From: Pontiellaceae bacterium B12219
GTDB lineage: Bacteria > Verrucomicrobiota > Kiritimatiellia > Kiritimatiellales > Pontiellaceae
Reading direction: 5' to 3'
Assembly (NCBI GenBank): GCA_029432795.1
Contig: JARNMJ010000006.1
Location: 1-64,000, forward strand
Length of the DNA stretch: 64,000 nt
Of this stretch, positions 8,112 through 17,191 are shown one piece after another (the stretch's first letter is position 1; each line of letters opens with the position of its first letter). The notes below the pieces were generated by a model. The model made no database searches. It worked only from the letters and a program-made list of their open reading frames with translations, and was not told the origin of the DNA. The translations under genes were made by a program, and so were the position numbers.

Positions 8112-9101
8112 ATGCAAACGACTCATGGAAACAAACTCATCCGTTGGGGCATCATTGGCTGCGGCGATGTAACCGAAGTGAAAAGCGGCCCGGCTTATCA
8201 GCAGACCGAAGGGTTTGAGCTGATTGCGGTGATGCGCCGCGACGAGGAAAAGGCGCGGGATTATGCGCGGCGGCATGGCGTGCCCAAGGTGTATACCGAT
8301 GCTGCAGAATTGATTGCCGATCCGGAAGTGGATGCGGTGTATATCGCCACGCCTCCGGATCATCACCACATGTATGCCCTGATGACTGCCGCTGTGGGAA
8401 AGCCGTGCTGTATTGAAAAACCGATGGCTCCGACGTATGGAGAATGTGTTGAAATCTGTGCTGCATTCGAGCAGAAAAACCTGCCGCTGTTTGTGGCTTA
8501 CTATCGCCGAACGCTGCCGCGTTTCACAAAAATAAAGAGCTGGCTGGAACAGGAATTGATCGGAAATGTGCGGCACGTCAGCTGGCAATTCAGTAAGCCG
8601 CCGAGCGCACAGGATCTGTCCGGAGAATATAACTGGCGTACCGATTCGAAGATTGCTGCGGGCGGCTATTTTGATGACCTTGCGAGCCACGGACTGGATT
8701 TGCTGGCCTTCTATTTAGGCGACTTCAGCGCCGTCTCCGGATTTTCCACGAATCAACAGAAGCTCTATTCCGCCGCCGATGCACTGACCGCGTGCTGGGT
8801 TCATGAAAACGGAATTACCGGAGCCGGCAGCTGGAATTTCGGCAGTGCCCGCAACCAGGACCGCGTGGAAATTCTGGGCAGCAAAGGGGCCATTGAATTT
8901 GCGGTGTTTGACGAGGTACCGATTCGGCTGACGACCGAAGCTGAAACGATTGAAATCACAATCGAGCATCCCAAGCCCGTTCAGCTCCCGCACGTTCAGG
9001 CGATGCGGGATTCGCTGCTGAACAACGAAAAACATCCAAGCCTTGGAAAAACCGCCGCGCACACGGCTTGGGTGATGGATCGTATTCTCGGCCGGATTTA
9101 A
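8112..9101 (+). CDS. Gfo/Idh/MocA-family NAD(P)-dependent oxidoreductase
   Basis: About 329 residues from the ATG at 8112 (AGGG 6 nt upstream). An in-frame ATG at 8079 overlaps the previous stop and is possible but lacks a good binding site. The N-terminal Rossmann fold shows WGIIGCGDVTEVKSGPAY, and the family's catalytic-Lys motif appears as CIEKPMAPTYGE. The C-terminal half is the usual alpha/beta dimerisation domain. Family members oxidise or epimerise sugars, inositols or related polyols. The substrate cannot be told from sequence. It converges with the AlkC-like gene, overlapping by 4 bp. Confidence 0.88.
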   Translation: MQTTHGNKLIRWGIIGCGDVTEVKSGPAYQQTEGFELIAVMRRDEEKARDYARRHGVPKVYTDAAELIADPEVDAVYIATPPDHHHMYALMTAAVGKPCCIEKPMAPTYGECVEICAAFEQKNLPLFVAYYRRTLPRFTKIKSWLEQELIGNVRHVSWQFSKPPSAQDLSGEYNWRTDSKIAAGGYFDDLASHGLDLLAFYLGDFSAVSGFSTNQQKLYSAADALTACWVHENGITGAGSWNFGSARNQDRVEILGSKGAIEFAVFDEVPIRLTTEAETIEITIEHPKPVQLPHVQAMRDSLLNNEKHPSLGKTAAHTAWVMDRILGRI

Positions 9102-10216
9102 AGGTTCAGCATAAAGCTGGTTCGCCCAGCCGATTTCCCGTTAATCAGAATTTCGACCGCGTGTTCGCCGGAATAATAGTTCCGGGTGGAGATCGGTTTA
9201 ATGGCGTGTTTTCTGGTCAGCTTCACTGTTTCGCCGGGGCCGATTTCCAGGGTTCGGAACTTGAAGACTTTGGGCGCAGTTTTGCCGTTGGCTTTTACAT
9301 GATGAATGGCGTAGTCGACCACTACCGTTTGAGGTTTGGTGCTTTCGGATTGGAGTTCAAAGGAAAATTCGATGGCTTCGCTCAGCTGGATTTTATCCGG
9401 TGAAATTTCCAGGGATTGGAACTTCAGTTTTAGGTGTTCCGTGAACCCGAGCAGGCCGAAAACATCCGGATGCCCGGCTTTGACCAACGACCGGGTGGCG
9501 TGGCGGATAATCCATTGACGCTCTTTGCCAGCGCCTTTTTTCCACTGTTTGGAAACGGCGATGACCTGTTCGGGATGGTCTTTGGAAATATCGTTTAAGT
9601 TGTTGGCGACGGAGCGGCGGACATAGACGCTCGGATCATCTTTCAGTTTTTCCAACAGCTGGAAAACCGGGGCGGGGTCGTCAATGAATTGCGGAAGGCG
9701 GCAGCCCCAGGGCAGGCGCGGCCGCGAGCCTTCGGAAACTAAACGGCGCACGTGCTCATCGGGATCGGCCGTCCATTCTTCCAGGGTTTGGAAAGTCAGT
9801 TCAACGTGGTTGATGATGAAGGGGCGAATGGCAAACTCGGCGGAGAACAGGGCCGTGAGCTCTTTTAATGCGTTGAGCGAAATCTCCGGATGGTCGAGGC
9901 CGTATTCGCCGATGTAGTCGACGATCGGCCAGGCGGCAAACCCGGCGAGGCTGTCGTCGGGGGCACCAAAACTCCAATGCGATTTAATCTGTACAAAAAT
10001 GTCAGCTGTCTGCTCAAAATTGTCGGGAAGAACGGTGTGCAATACAGCGATCAGGTGGCGTACGCGATCTTTGAGTTCCAGGGTGTAAAGCCCTTTCTGC
10101 GCGGCGCGTTCGAAGTGTTTCCGCGAAAAACCCGGCACTGTTTGGTTCAGGGCGTCGGCGATGCGTTGCACGGCGGCTTCGCCGAGACCGTCTTTCATTA
10201 ACGGTTTTTCTTTCAT
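9098..10216 (-). CDS. AlkC-like DNA alkylation repair glycosylase (HEAT repeats plus Ig-like domain)
   Basis: 372 residues. Residues about 1-240 are HEAT-like helical repeats, with the family-type segment EGSRPRLPWGCRLP followed by YVRRSVANNLNDISKDHP. Residues about 260-372 form a beta-rich tail like the Ig-like domain of AlkC enzymes, which excise alkylated bases such as 3-methyladenine without base flipping. It holds three perfect copies of the 15-bp dyad (9407, 9650, 9779), the densest gene in the window together with batE and the 58.9-kb lipoprotein. That use of FQSLE, FQLLE and FQTLE is dictated by the DNA motif. No clear ribosome-binding site is seen. Confidence 0.82.
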   Translation of the reverse strand: MKEKPLMKDGLGEAAVQRIADALNQTVPGFSRKHFERAAQKGLYTLELKDRVRHLIAVLHTVLPDNFEQTADIFVQIKSHWSFGAPDDSLAGFAAWPIVDYIGEYGLDHPEISLNALKELTALFSAEFAIRPFIINHVELTFQTLEEWTADPDEHVRRLVSEGSRPRLPWGCRLPQFIDDPAPVFQLLEKLKDDPSVYVRRSVANNLNDISKDHPEQVIAVSKQWKKGAGKERQWIIRHATRSLVKAGHPDVFGLLGFTEHLKLKFQSLEISPDKIQLSEAIEFSFELQSESTKPQTVVVDYAIHHVKANGKTAPKVFKFRTLEIGPGETVKLTRKHAIKPISTRNYYSGEHAVEILINGKSAGRTSFMLNL

Positions 10217-10363
10217 GGGGTTAAGACAAACTTATTTTGAATGTGCTGCCTAGCGGAAATCCGGAATATCGAAAAGGCGATAAAATTGATCATGAAATGG
10301 TGTGTAATCTGCTTTATTTATCGTTCAAGAATTGAATTTGAAGACGAGAGACAGGATTTTTTT

Positions 10364-11857
10364 GTGAAATTTTTGAGTAAAAACAGAGGCGTTTTAAGTT
10401 CAGTACTAGTATTGCTTTCCACCATATTCAGTGAAGCGGGCGGTTTCGAACGGGAAATTAAAATCTATTGGGATGGATATTCGGTACCGATCGTTAATTC
10501 GGACGGCGAGCCCTGCGGCAGGGTGATGTTCGAGTTCGGGCGGTTTAAATATAATTTTTTCACACTGATGGGCAGTCCATGCCAGGTCTTTCATTTCAAC
10601 CATGCGCTGCGCGCGGTGGAGCTGGACCTGCCGGAAGCGGAAAAGAAGATCCGGATTCGGCCGACGGAGACCGGAACAGCGACTTATGAGCCGAATAATA
10701 TCTGGAACAGTTATGCCGATTTATGGTTGCCGAAAAAAGATTTTGCAAAGCTCAAGGTGATGGATTTCGATTTTGAGCTGAATTTTTTCATGGGGCTGGA
10801 GCAACCCTCGTTTCAGGAGGGATTTCCTGGATATATCGTGGGTCAGAATCGAGGGTCGTTTGATGTCCCGGCCGCAAAAAACTGGAATGAATGGGTGCTG
10901 AATCGTGCACATGATTTCCAGGTGTTTTCAGAAAGTGAGTATTTTGATGAGAAAAAAGCCAAGGCCATTTTCAAGGCGTTGGAAGTGCAGCATAAAAAGA
11001 ATGTATTTGCGATTGCTCCGGAATTAAAGCTGAAGAATCTGGAGGTGAATTCGTATGAGCTGAGCTCGATTCTTGCAAAATATGATCTGGCGCATGTGCT
11101 CTATCGCGATGACGCCGAACGTTCTAAATTTGCTCCATTGATCGCCCGTTTTGCTCAGGGGGCAGAATCGCCGGAAGCGCAGGTGAAGGCGTATGAAAGT
11201 ATGAAGGCGCTGGCCGGCCGCGTGAAGGCTTCGCCGGAGTTCAGTCAGATGATCGAGCAGCTGAACCGCAGCTGGTTTAATGACTATATCAGCAAAAAGG
11301 CTCCGCTGAATTTTAGCGGGGACAGTTATAATGAGCCGGAAAAAATGAACCAGCTGCTCGATTATTATAGAACGAAACATGCCGAGTGGTTGCCGTATTC
11401 TGATTTGTCATTCGATTTTAATGTGGCGATGCCGGTTACCTTCACAATTACGGCGGAATGCATTCCGGGTGATCCTCCCTATTATCAGCCTCCGTTACGG
11501 CTTCTGAGTACGCAGTCATTTAATGCATTGCCTGCGAGCGAAAAAAGACGAATTCGGGAAAAACAGGATAAGCAGGATCGCCAGAAATGGCGCATGAATG
11601 TGTACGATCCGTGGAAACGCCGGTTTGACGCGGAGCAGGCTGGAATTTCTTCCACCCATATCGAAAAACAGAGTGAACAGTTATACGCCAACCTTGGCTT
11701 CGAACAAACGGTCAGCCGGGAAGAGATCATCGAGGCCCTGAATCAAATGTATGCCGATCCAATTAAGGATGCGATCGAGGAATTGAACCTCGGCACTTTT
11801 GAATATCACCAGTGGAAAATCGAAACGAAATGGAACTTACCCGATGAACAAAAATAA
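10364..11857 (+). CDS. Exported protein of unknown function
   Basis: About 497 residues from a GTG at 10364 with AGGA 7 nt upstream. An in-frame ATG at 10241 would add a non-coding-looking stretch. A signal peptide follows the GTG (VKFLSKNRGVLSSVLVLLST). The protein is rich in aromatic and charged residues, and its C-terminal 120 residues are strongly helical. No family is recognised. The stop lies within the next gene's first codons, so it heads a three-gene exported cluster ending at 15381. Confidence 0.65.
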   Translation: MKFLSKNRGVLSSVLVLLSTIFSEAGGFEREIKIYWDGYSVPIVNSDGEPCGRVMFEFGRFKYNFFTLMGSPCQVFHFNHALRAVELDLPEAEKKIRIRPTETGTATYEPNNIWNSYADLWLPKKDFAKLKVMDFDFELNFFMGLEQPSFQEGFPGYIVGQNRGSFDVPAAKNWNEWVLNRAHDFQVFSESEYFDEKKAKAIFKALEVQHKKNVFAIAPELKLKNLEVNSYELSSILAKYDLAHVLYRDDAERSKFAPLIARFAQGAESPEAQVKAYESMKALAGRVKASPEFSQMIEQLNRSWFNDYISKKAPLNFSGDSYNEPEKMNQLLDYYRTKHAEWLPYSDLSFDFNVAMPVTFTITAECIPGDPPYYQPPLRLLSTQSFNALPASEKRRIREKQDKQDRQKWRMNVYDPWKRRFDAEQAGISSTHIEKQSEQLYANLGFEQTVSREEIIEALNQMYADPIKDAIEELNLGTFEYHQWKIETKWNLPDEQK

Positions 11858-12872
11858 ATTAGCTCTGCTTGCGCTCGCCTCGCTGACCATATTAGGCACC
11901 TCCTGCACCACCAAAAAGGTGGGGGAGTGGAGTGAATGGAAAGAAGAAACGTATAGCCGGAAATATACGTATGCACCGGAAGAATATAAATTCAGTGAAG
12001 GGCCGGAACTGCAATATTCCTCCATTTCCGGATTATCAGGAAAGGAGTTATATGTCCCGCTGAATCCTCGATTGAGCCTGGAGGTGCAGGCGTTTTGCGA
12101 TGTCACGGAATCCCGCTTGCTGAAACGTCAAAAGAAACATACATCTAAAACGCATTATCCGTTGCTGGACCGGACGGCCTCCAAGAGCGGTATTCTGGAG
12201 TTTTATCTCGACCTGGCTTTCGGGGTTTTGGCGTACCCGTTCAACTACGACAGTTATAAATACAACAAAGAAGACGTTTGGTATCAGCGGGAAGAAAAGA
12301 TCGAAGACGATGTTTCGGAACAGTGGGTTTCCGCATCCAAACTGGCTGAAGCGGATCGGCCGTCGATTCGTATTCCTGAGCTGGAGATCGAATATGAGCG
12401 GGTTCAGGGGCGGGTGAGCATTCCGCTTTCCTCATACAGTGGAAAATTAATGACGCTGGATCAGCTGACCGTGCAATTGGGCGAGGAAGATTCTCCGATT
12501 GAGGCATCCGTTTCTCTGCAGGGTTTGCAGGAGCAGGAAAACCTGCGGAACAACCGGATCATACGTTATGAAACAGAGTTGCGTGTGCAGGAAGAGAACC
12601 GAATTGCAGCCGAAATCGCCGAGCAGGAACGGGTGGCCCGGGCGTTGAAAGAACGCCAGGATGCATTTAAAGAAAAAACGGAAGCTGTGGTTGCATTGGA
12701 AGAAGCAGGCGATTTTGCCGGGGCGTTGGTGGCTCAACGTGAGCTGATTCAGGCCATTCAGAATGATGATACCGATTACGGGGTCACTGTTGATGAGCTC
12801 ATTGAAAAAGCACTCGAGCTGGCCGCCCAGGCCGGGGATCTGGATGCCGTTTCTGAGCTTATGGCTCTGTAA
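11844..12872 (+). CDS. Lipoprotein with C-terminal coiled coil, unknown
   Basis: 342 residues from the ATG at 11844, which overlaps the preceding stop by 14 bp. The lipoprotein signal ends LGTSC. The middle is beta-like and aromatic-rich (ETYSRKYTYAPEEYKF). Residues about 235-342 form a long charged helix (ELRVQEENRIAAEIAEQERV) followed by short helical repeats (AGDFAGALVAQREL, AGDLDAVSEL). An envelope-anchored structural or assembly partner of the neighbouring exported proteins is plausible but unproven. Confidence 0.65.
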   Translation: MNKNKLALLALASLTILGTSCTTKKVGEWSEWKEETYSRKYTYAPEEYKFSEGPELQYSSISGLSGKELYVPLNPRLSLEVQAFCDVTESRLLKRQKKHTSKTHYPLLDRTASKSGILEFYLDLAFGVLAYPFNYDSYKYNKEDVWYQREEKIEDDVSEQWVSASKLAEADRPSIRIPELEIEYERVQGRVSIPLSSYSGKLMTLDQLTVQLGEEDSPIEASVSLQGLQEQENLRNNRIIRYETELRVQEENRIAAEIAEQERVARALKERQDAFKEKTEAVVALEEAGDFAGALVAQRELIQAIQNDDTDYGVTVDELIEKALELAAQAGDLDAVSELMAL

Positions 12873-12909
12873 ATGAAGAATAGGATGAACAAAAAAGGAT
12901 GATAAATTT

Positions 12910-15381
12910 ATGAAGTATTTTAAGCAAAAGGTACTTATAAGCAGCCTCCTTGCAACAGGTATGGCATTCGGTGGAGTGGATCACTGGGAATTCATTACGG
13001 GCGAAATGTATGAGCAGTCTGTTGACGACACAGCTCCGAGTGGAACGCCGGAGATGTTCATTTATTCCTATCTTGAATTGGAACAGCTCGCGGATGCCAC
13101 GGCCATTCGGTTGGAGGGAGGAAATTTAAGCCTTCCGTTAAATTATGAGCAGTCGGATGACGTTGAAACGGAATGGGACTTATTTGCACAATATGCAACA
13201 CCGACGGCTTTTTATGCCGACTTTCCAAGCAATGGAACGGCTCGGATTATTCTGGAAGGCCCCGGTGGATCGCTGACGCAGGAGGTGAGCCTCGCGGTGG
13301 GGAACTATCCGGAGGTTCCTTATTTGACAGGAAATAATCTTTCGGCAATGGCCGATTTGGATGTGAACCATCCCGCCCAAACGGTGACGTGGAACGATCC
13401 GCAGCATCCGGATGTGTTGATTGCATTCCAGCAGTATGTGGGCTCTGTGACGAATGAAGAGCTGTTTTATGATGACTTCGATGCGTATGAATATACCTCG
13501 TTTGACTGGCCGGAATTGGATGTCGACACGCAAACAGACTATATTGGGCTGATTGAATTTTCGGGCGGGGTGGATGTGGCCGTCGGCGGATTTGGAGTCG
13601 AAGGCTATCGCGGATTCAGTCGGTTAACCGAATTTCCGATTCTGTATGCTGATCATTCGTTAGCGGGGGATTCATTTGATGACAACAGCCTGGATGAGTC
13701 TAAATGGGCTGAATTTATTGCCGATTCCGGAACGCAGTTTACGGAAACCAATATGCGCCTGGAATATTCGAATGATGGCGGCGGTGAAGATCAGAGCATG
13801 GCCTGGGAATGGATAGGAAGTGAATTGAGCGCAACGAACAGTTGGTCGGTTGAGGTGGAAGCGGCCCAATTTCTTAATCAGGGTTCCTTTGGTGAAGAGG
13901 ATGAGCTGTGGATGGGAATGATTCTCATGGTGGATGGAGATCTGGATAATCATTTCGGCATCGAAATAAACACGTCACATTGGAATACCGAGCTCAAAAC
14001 ATTTGCGCGTACAAATGATACCGACGTGGTGGATGGCCGGGTGGTTACGATAGAAAATGAAATGACATTGAAACTTTCTTATGATGCCGAATCTCAGTTT
14101 TTGAGCAGCTCGTACGGGATCGATGGGGTCTATGTGAATTTTACCAACCTTCTGCTTTCTGCGGTGAATGGAACGGCGGGTTCTTCCTTTTCGCCAATCC
14201 TGTTTACGGGACAGGAAAATGTCGGCGTGTCCAGCGGGGAGGTGTATTTCGATGACTTCCTGATTTACGAAGGCAAAGCGCCTGATGATTACATCAGCAA
14301 AATGGAGATGGAATTTAAAACATCGTATGGCGATCCCGACGATTCGGGCGACGATGAAGCTTCGTTGAATATTTCGCTGAACGCATCTTCCGACGTAGAT
14401 TTCATTTGGGCCCGGCCGCCGGTCGGTGAGATTGATTTTGAAGTCGAGGAATACCTGATTGATGGAGATATAACGAATTGGAAGCTGGAATCGTATGTCG
14501 ACCTTTCCGACCCTTGGAACTCCGATTGGGATGGAACCTGGCTGATTACAGTCGGGCTGAGTGATGGCACGTTGGTTTCCACTGAACTGCCTTTCATACA
14601 AACGGATGGCGTAACCGCAATTCCCGAAATTTCAGGGCTTCCGTTTTTCACCGATCCAGTCGGACTCAACGGATCCTTTTCCTCGAATGAACAAATTACG
14701 GTCACCTGGAATGAGCCGGATGCGGATGCTTCCGTGATTTCGTTGAGCCTCTATTCTGAAGAGTATGATGAAGATTATGACATTGGATTTTTCGGAGATT
14801 CGATTGATGACCCTGTCGGCTGGCTCCCGCCGTTTGAGGGGCCGTTGAGTACCCGCACGGCGGGCCCGATTACCCTGAGTCCCGGCGGAAATTGGCTGGA
14901 GCTGCTTTATGGGTGGGGTCGGACTGCGGAGAACGATGACGGCATCATCTATCTGGTTGCAAAAATTGCGGAATCCGAAACCTATATTCAACGGCCGAAT
15001 GCCGGCGATGATGATAACGACGGTCTTCCGGATGTTTGGGAGCAGGACTTTTTCGGGGGGACCGATGCTGTAAACGGCGGTCCGCAGGATGATTGGGATG
15101 GCGATGAAATGGATAACCTTTCGGAATATATCGCCGGCACGGTTCCAACGAACAGTGCATCCGTTTTCAAAATTGAATCCATGGATCAAATCCCGGAAGG
15201 ATTTGTCATTCACTGGAATGCAGTGGCTGGCCGTGAATATGAAATTATGGTGAAGGAAGATCTATCCGTCGAATTGCCGTATTCTGCGGGCACGCTTTAC
15301 TATCCGCAGAATAGCTACACCAATTATTATCCGTGGGAAGAGAATAAGTTCTATTTCCTGAAAGTGAAAATAAGCGAATAA
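12910..15381 (+). CDS. Large exported protein with calcium-binding C-terminal tail
   Basis: 823 residues with a signal peptide (MKYFKQKVLISSLLATGMAFG) and AAGGA about 10 nt before the ATG. Residues about 255-460 look like a concanavalin-type jelly-roll (DDNSLDESKWAEF, then GEVYFDDFLIYEG). Near residues 697-740 the tail has acidic repeats (AGDDDNDGLPDVWEQDFFGG, then DDWDGDEMDNLSEYIAGT), typical of thrombospondin-type-3/dockerin-like calcium sites common in secreted PVC proteins. It is very acidic overall. No catalytic domain is seen. Secretion to the surface or outside is likely; the ligand is unknown. Confidence 0.7.
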   Translation: MKYFKQKVLISSLLATGMAFGGVDHWEFITGEMYEQSVDDTAPSGTPEMFIYSYLELEQLADATAIRLEGGNLSLPLNYEQSDDVETEWDLFAQYATPTAFYADFPSNGTARIILEGPGGSLTQEVSLAVGNYPEVPYLTGNNLSAMADLDVNHPAQTVTWNDPQHPDVLIAFQQYVGSVTNEELFYDDFDAYEYTSFDWPELDVDTQTDYIGLIEFSGGVDVAVGGFGVEGYRGFSRLTEFPILYADHSLAGDSFDDNSLDESKWAEFIADSGTQFTETNMRLEYSNDGGGEDQSMAWEWIGSELSATNSWSVEVEAAQFLNQGSFGEEDELWMGMILMVDGDLDNHFGIEINTSHWNTELKTFARTNDTDVVDGRVVTIENEMTLKLSYDAESQFLSSSYGIDGVYVNFTNLLLSAVNGTAGSSFSPILFTGQENVGVSSGEVYFDDFLIYEGKAPDDYISKMEMEFKTSYGDPDDSGDDEASLNISLNASSDVDFIWARPPVGEIDFEVEEYLIDGDITNWKLESYVDLSDPWNSDWDGTWLITVGLSDGTLVSTELPFIQTDGVTAIPEISGLPFFTDPVGLNGSFSSNEQITVTWNEPDADASVISLSLYSEEYDEDYDIGFFGDSIDDPVGWLPPFEGPLSTRTAGPITLSPGGNWLELLYGWGRTAENDDGIIYLVAKIAESETYIQRPNAGDDDNDGLPDVWEQDFFGGTDAVNGGPQDDWDGDEMDNLSEYIAGTVPTNSASVFKIESMDQIPEGFVIHWNAVAGREYEIMVKEDLSVELPYSAGTLYYPQNSYTNYYPWEENKFYFLKVKISE

Positions 15382-15396
15382 AACCTCCGGGATAAA

Positions 15397-15423
15397 AGTC
15401 CGCCCTTTTGATGGGGGCGGGCT
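15397..15423 (+). terminator. Stem-loop after the exported-protein cluster
   Basis: A 9-bp stem (AGTCCGCCC with GGGCGGGCT, one G-T pair) encloses a 9-nt loop, starting 15 nt after the stop. The T-run is weak (TTTG), so termination strength is uncertain. It lies between convergent genes. Confidence 0.45.
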
Positions 15424-15466
15424 TTGTGCAGGGCAGACTGGAAAGTCTGCTCAACGCCCGAAGGTT

Positions 15467-16831
15467 TTACCGATGGGAGGGACGGGAGCGGGCGACGAGC
15501 TTGATGAAGATCGGCGCACCTTCCAAACCAAAGGCTTCGCGGAACTGGTTCTGCAGATATTTCAGCCAGTTTGAACGGGCATTGGCCGGGTCGTTCACGA
15601 AGATCTTAAAGTAGATCGGATTGGTGCCGGATTGCGTTGCATAATAAATCTTGAGGCGCTTGCCCTTGGCGATCGGCGGGGAATATTTTTCAACCGCCTG
15701 TTCAATCACGCGGTTCAGCACGCCGGTTGTAATTTCGGTGCGGGTCTGCGCGGCCACATAGTCGATGGCTTCAACGGAACGACGAATGTTATAGCCGTCT
15801 TTGGCCGAAACAAACAGGACCGGAGCAAAGCCCATAAAGGGAAGTGCCTCGCGCAGAGCCGGCAGGTATTTGGTTTGCGTAACCTCATCCTCGGCATCCT
15901 TCGCCAGATCCCATTTATTGCAAAGCAGAATACAGCCTTTTTGGGCATCGATAATTTTTGCGGCCACTTTTTTATCGCGGGTTGTGGGGCCGGACTCCGC
16001 ATCGAGCATCATAATTACCACATCAGCGCGTTCGATGGCTTTATCCGTTCGAAGATTGGAAAACCAATCGACGGCACTTTTCGAGCGCGTGTCTTTCTGA
16101 ACTCCGGCGGTATCGATCAGCTGATAATGACGCGCGGTTTCGCCTTTACCGATCACGAACGGAATTTCAATGCTGTCGCGGGTGGTACCCGGTATGTCGG
16201 AAACAATCACACGTTCGTCGTTCAGCAACCGGTTAATATAGGATGATTTACCCGCATTCGGGCGCCCCACAATCGCCACACGCAGCGGCTCGTTGAGGGT
16301 CGGATTTTCTTCTTTTGGAAGTAATGGAAGCAGTGCTTCCATCAGGCTTCCGATGCCGCGGTTATGCAGTGCAGAAACCGGGAAGACCGGAAAGCCGAGG
16401 CCGTCGAAGTCGTAAGTGCCTTCTTCACGGTCCGGGTTGTCGGCCTTATTGGCAGCCAGCAGAACGGTACGTCCGCTTTGATGCAGAATACGGGCAACCT
16501 CCTGGTCGAGCGGTGTCAGGCCGGCGGAAATATCGACTACAAAAATAATGAACGAGGCATCAGAGATGGCAATTTCCGCCTGCGATTCGGTGCCCGCCAC
16601 AATTTCATCGGGTTTGGCCTGCTTGCCGAAGTGGCCCAGTCCGCCGGTATCGAACAGCTCGAAGCGTTCGCCTTCCCAATTGGCTTCACATGCCACGCGG
16701 TCGCGGGTTACACCCTCTTCTTCGTGTACAATCGACACACGACGGCCCACGAGCCGGTTAAACAGGGCCGACTTTCCAACGTTTGGGCGACCAACAATCG
16801 CCACAACTCTTTTGTTCTTCGTTTCTTCCAT
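15467..16831 (-). CDS. der: GTPase Der (EngA), ribosome assembly
   Basis: 454 residues from the ATG at 16831. The longer frame to 16876 adds 15 unlikely residues. Two GTPase domains stand in tandem: P-loops GRPNVGKSALFNRL and GRPNAGKSSYINRL, switch/G3 segments DTGGL and DTAGV, and specificity motifs NKAD and NKWD. A KH-like domain occupies the C-terminal 110 residues. Der matures the 50S subunit and is normally essential. Length is standard. No clear ribosome-binding site is seen upstream. Confidence 0.97.
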   Translation of the reverse strand: MEETKNKRVVAIVGRPNVGKSALFNRLVGRRVSIVHEEEGVTRDRVACEANWEGERFELFDTGGLGHFGKQAKPDEIVAGTESQAEIAISDASFIIFVVDISAGLTPLDQEVARILHQSGRTVLLAANKADNPDREEGTYDFDGLGFPVFPVSALHNRGIGSLMEALLPLLPKEENPTLNEPLRVAIVGRPNAGKSSYINRLLNDERVIVSDIPGTTRDSIEIPFVIGKGETARHYQLIDTAGVQKDTRSKSAVDWFSNLRTDKAIERADVVIMMLDAESGPTTRDKKVAAKIIDAQKGCILLCNKWDLAKDAEDEVTQTKYLPALREALPFMGFAPVLFVSAKDGYNIRRSVEAIDYVAAQTRTEITTGVLNRVIEQAVEKYSPPIAKGKRLKIYYATQSGTNPIYFKIFVNDPANARSNWLKYLQNQFREAFGLEGAPIFIKLVARSRPSHR

Positions 16832-16885
16832 AGTGCGGAGGGTGATACACGAAACGCCCAAGAGGCACAACGGCAAAGGGTAAAA

Positions 16886-17191
16886 TTAATTCATGATGTT
16901 GGTGATCAGAAACAGAAACAATACGAGCGAGAGCGTGCAGCAGAGGGCAACCGGCCCGGCAAATTGCTCCGCGGTCACTTCAAACCGTTTGCCGATTCGG
17001 TCAGCCAGCGGAGCGGTAAGCGAAATGCTTCCAACGAGTGGAAACCAGAGCCCCATATGATAGTCGGCCAGCAGGGGCGGAATAAACCAGGCCATGCAGA
17101 AGAGGAGAGCAAACGCGGGGCCGCAGGTCAGTCCGACGAGCCAGCAGGCTTTTCGCCGCCGGGCATTTTCTTTTTTATCTTCAAATCTCAT
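16886..17191 (-). CDS. Small membrane protein, unknown
   Basis: 101 residues from the ATG at 17191, which overlaps the stop of the M48 protease gene (ATGA). It has a basic N-terminus (FEDKKENARRRKACW), then about three hydrophobic segments, the last being the C-terminal LSLVLFLFLITNIMN. No family is recognised. Coupling to the protease gene suggests a linked membrane function. Confidence 0.6.
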   Translation of the reverse strand: MRFEDKKENARRRKACWLVGLTCGPAFALLFCMAWFIPPLLADYHMGLWFPLVGSISLTAPLADRIGKRFEVTAEQFAGPVALCCTLSLVLFLFLITNIMN

